5,651 nucleotides of DNA from Alphaproteobacteria bacterium (GTDB lineage Bacteria; Pseudomonadota; Alphaproteobacteria; Micropepsales; Micropepsaceae), in the NCBI GenBank assembly GCA_015654715.1, contig JAATGK010000467.1:1-5651 (forward strand), written 5' to 3'. Position numbers and translations under genes: made by a program. This document shows positions 5,618-5,651 of this stretch, in pieces. Positions within the stretch are counted from its first letter, which is position 1. Every line of letters begins with the position of its first letter. Under the pieces are notes generated by a model. That model had not been told where the DNA came from and did no database searches. It saw only the letters and a list, made by a program, of their open reading frames with translations.

Positions 5618-5651
5618 TGAAGCAAAAGGACTTTTCTCGGTTCACGGGGGC

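Overview
The window is GC-rich (roughly 63-65% by eye) and looks like chromosomal DNA of an alphaproteobacterium. The pointers are the protein families, the [10 protein letters not shown] variant of the chemoreceptor tip, the second HAMP-like segment in that receptor, and a GTG start on at least one gene. I cannot place it to genus. There are no rRNA or tRNA genes, no CRISPR array, no transposase and no sign of phage.

Layout. (1) 1-1394, minus strand: a methyl-accepting chemotaxis protein whose C-terminus runs off the left edge. (2) 1395-1690: a gap without a gene, holding the receptor's upstream region and two small hairpins. (3) 1691-2329, minus: pdxH, pyridoxamine/pyridoxine 5'-phosphate oxidase. 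(4) 2330-2434: a divergent control region with a 9-bp direct repeat and a (CGG)5 run. (5) 2435-3028, plus: a Sel1-repeat lipoprotein. (6) 3094-4074, plus: a J-domain co-chaperone without a zinc finger, preceded by a GC-rich hairpin and a possible heat-shock-type -10. (7) 4077-4766 and 4886-5557, both minus: two paralogous proteins, each a CHASE3-like helical periplasmic domain between two membrane helices with no output domain.

How they relate. pdxH and the lipoprotein/J-protein pair are divergent housekeeping and envelope/proteostasis genes. The other three genes are membrane sensors with all-helical periplasmic modules: one complete chemoreceptor and two sensor-only proteins. The sensor-only pair is the least ordinary part of the window. 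Each member has the same gapped motif upstream (plus-strand TTAA-N7-TTAGC, seven of eight positions of a CtrA full site). The distal one also has a 9-bp inverted repeat just upstream of its start, and the proximal one has an 8-G tract in the loop of an inverted repeat inside its first codons. I see no clearly new multi-gene system; the sensor-only pair with its shared upstream motif is the best lead.
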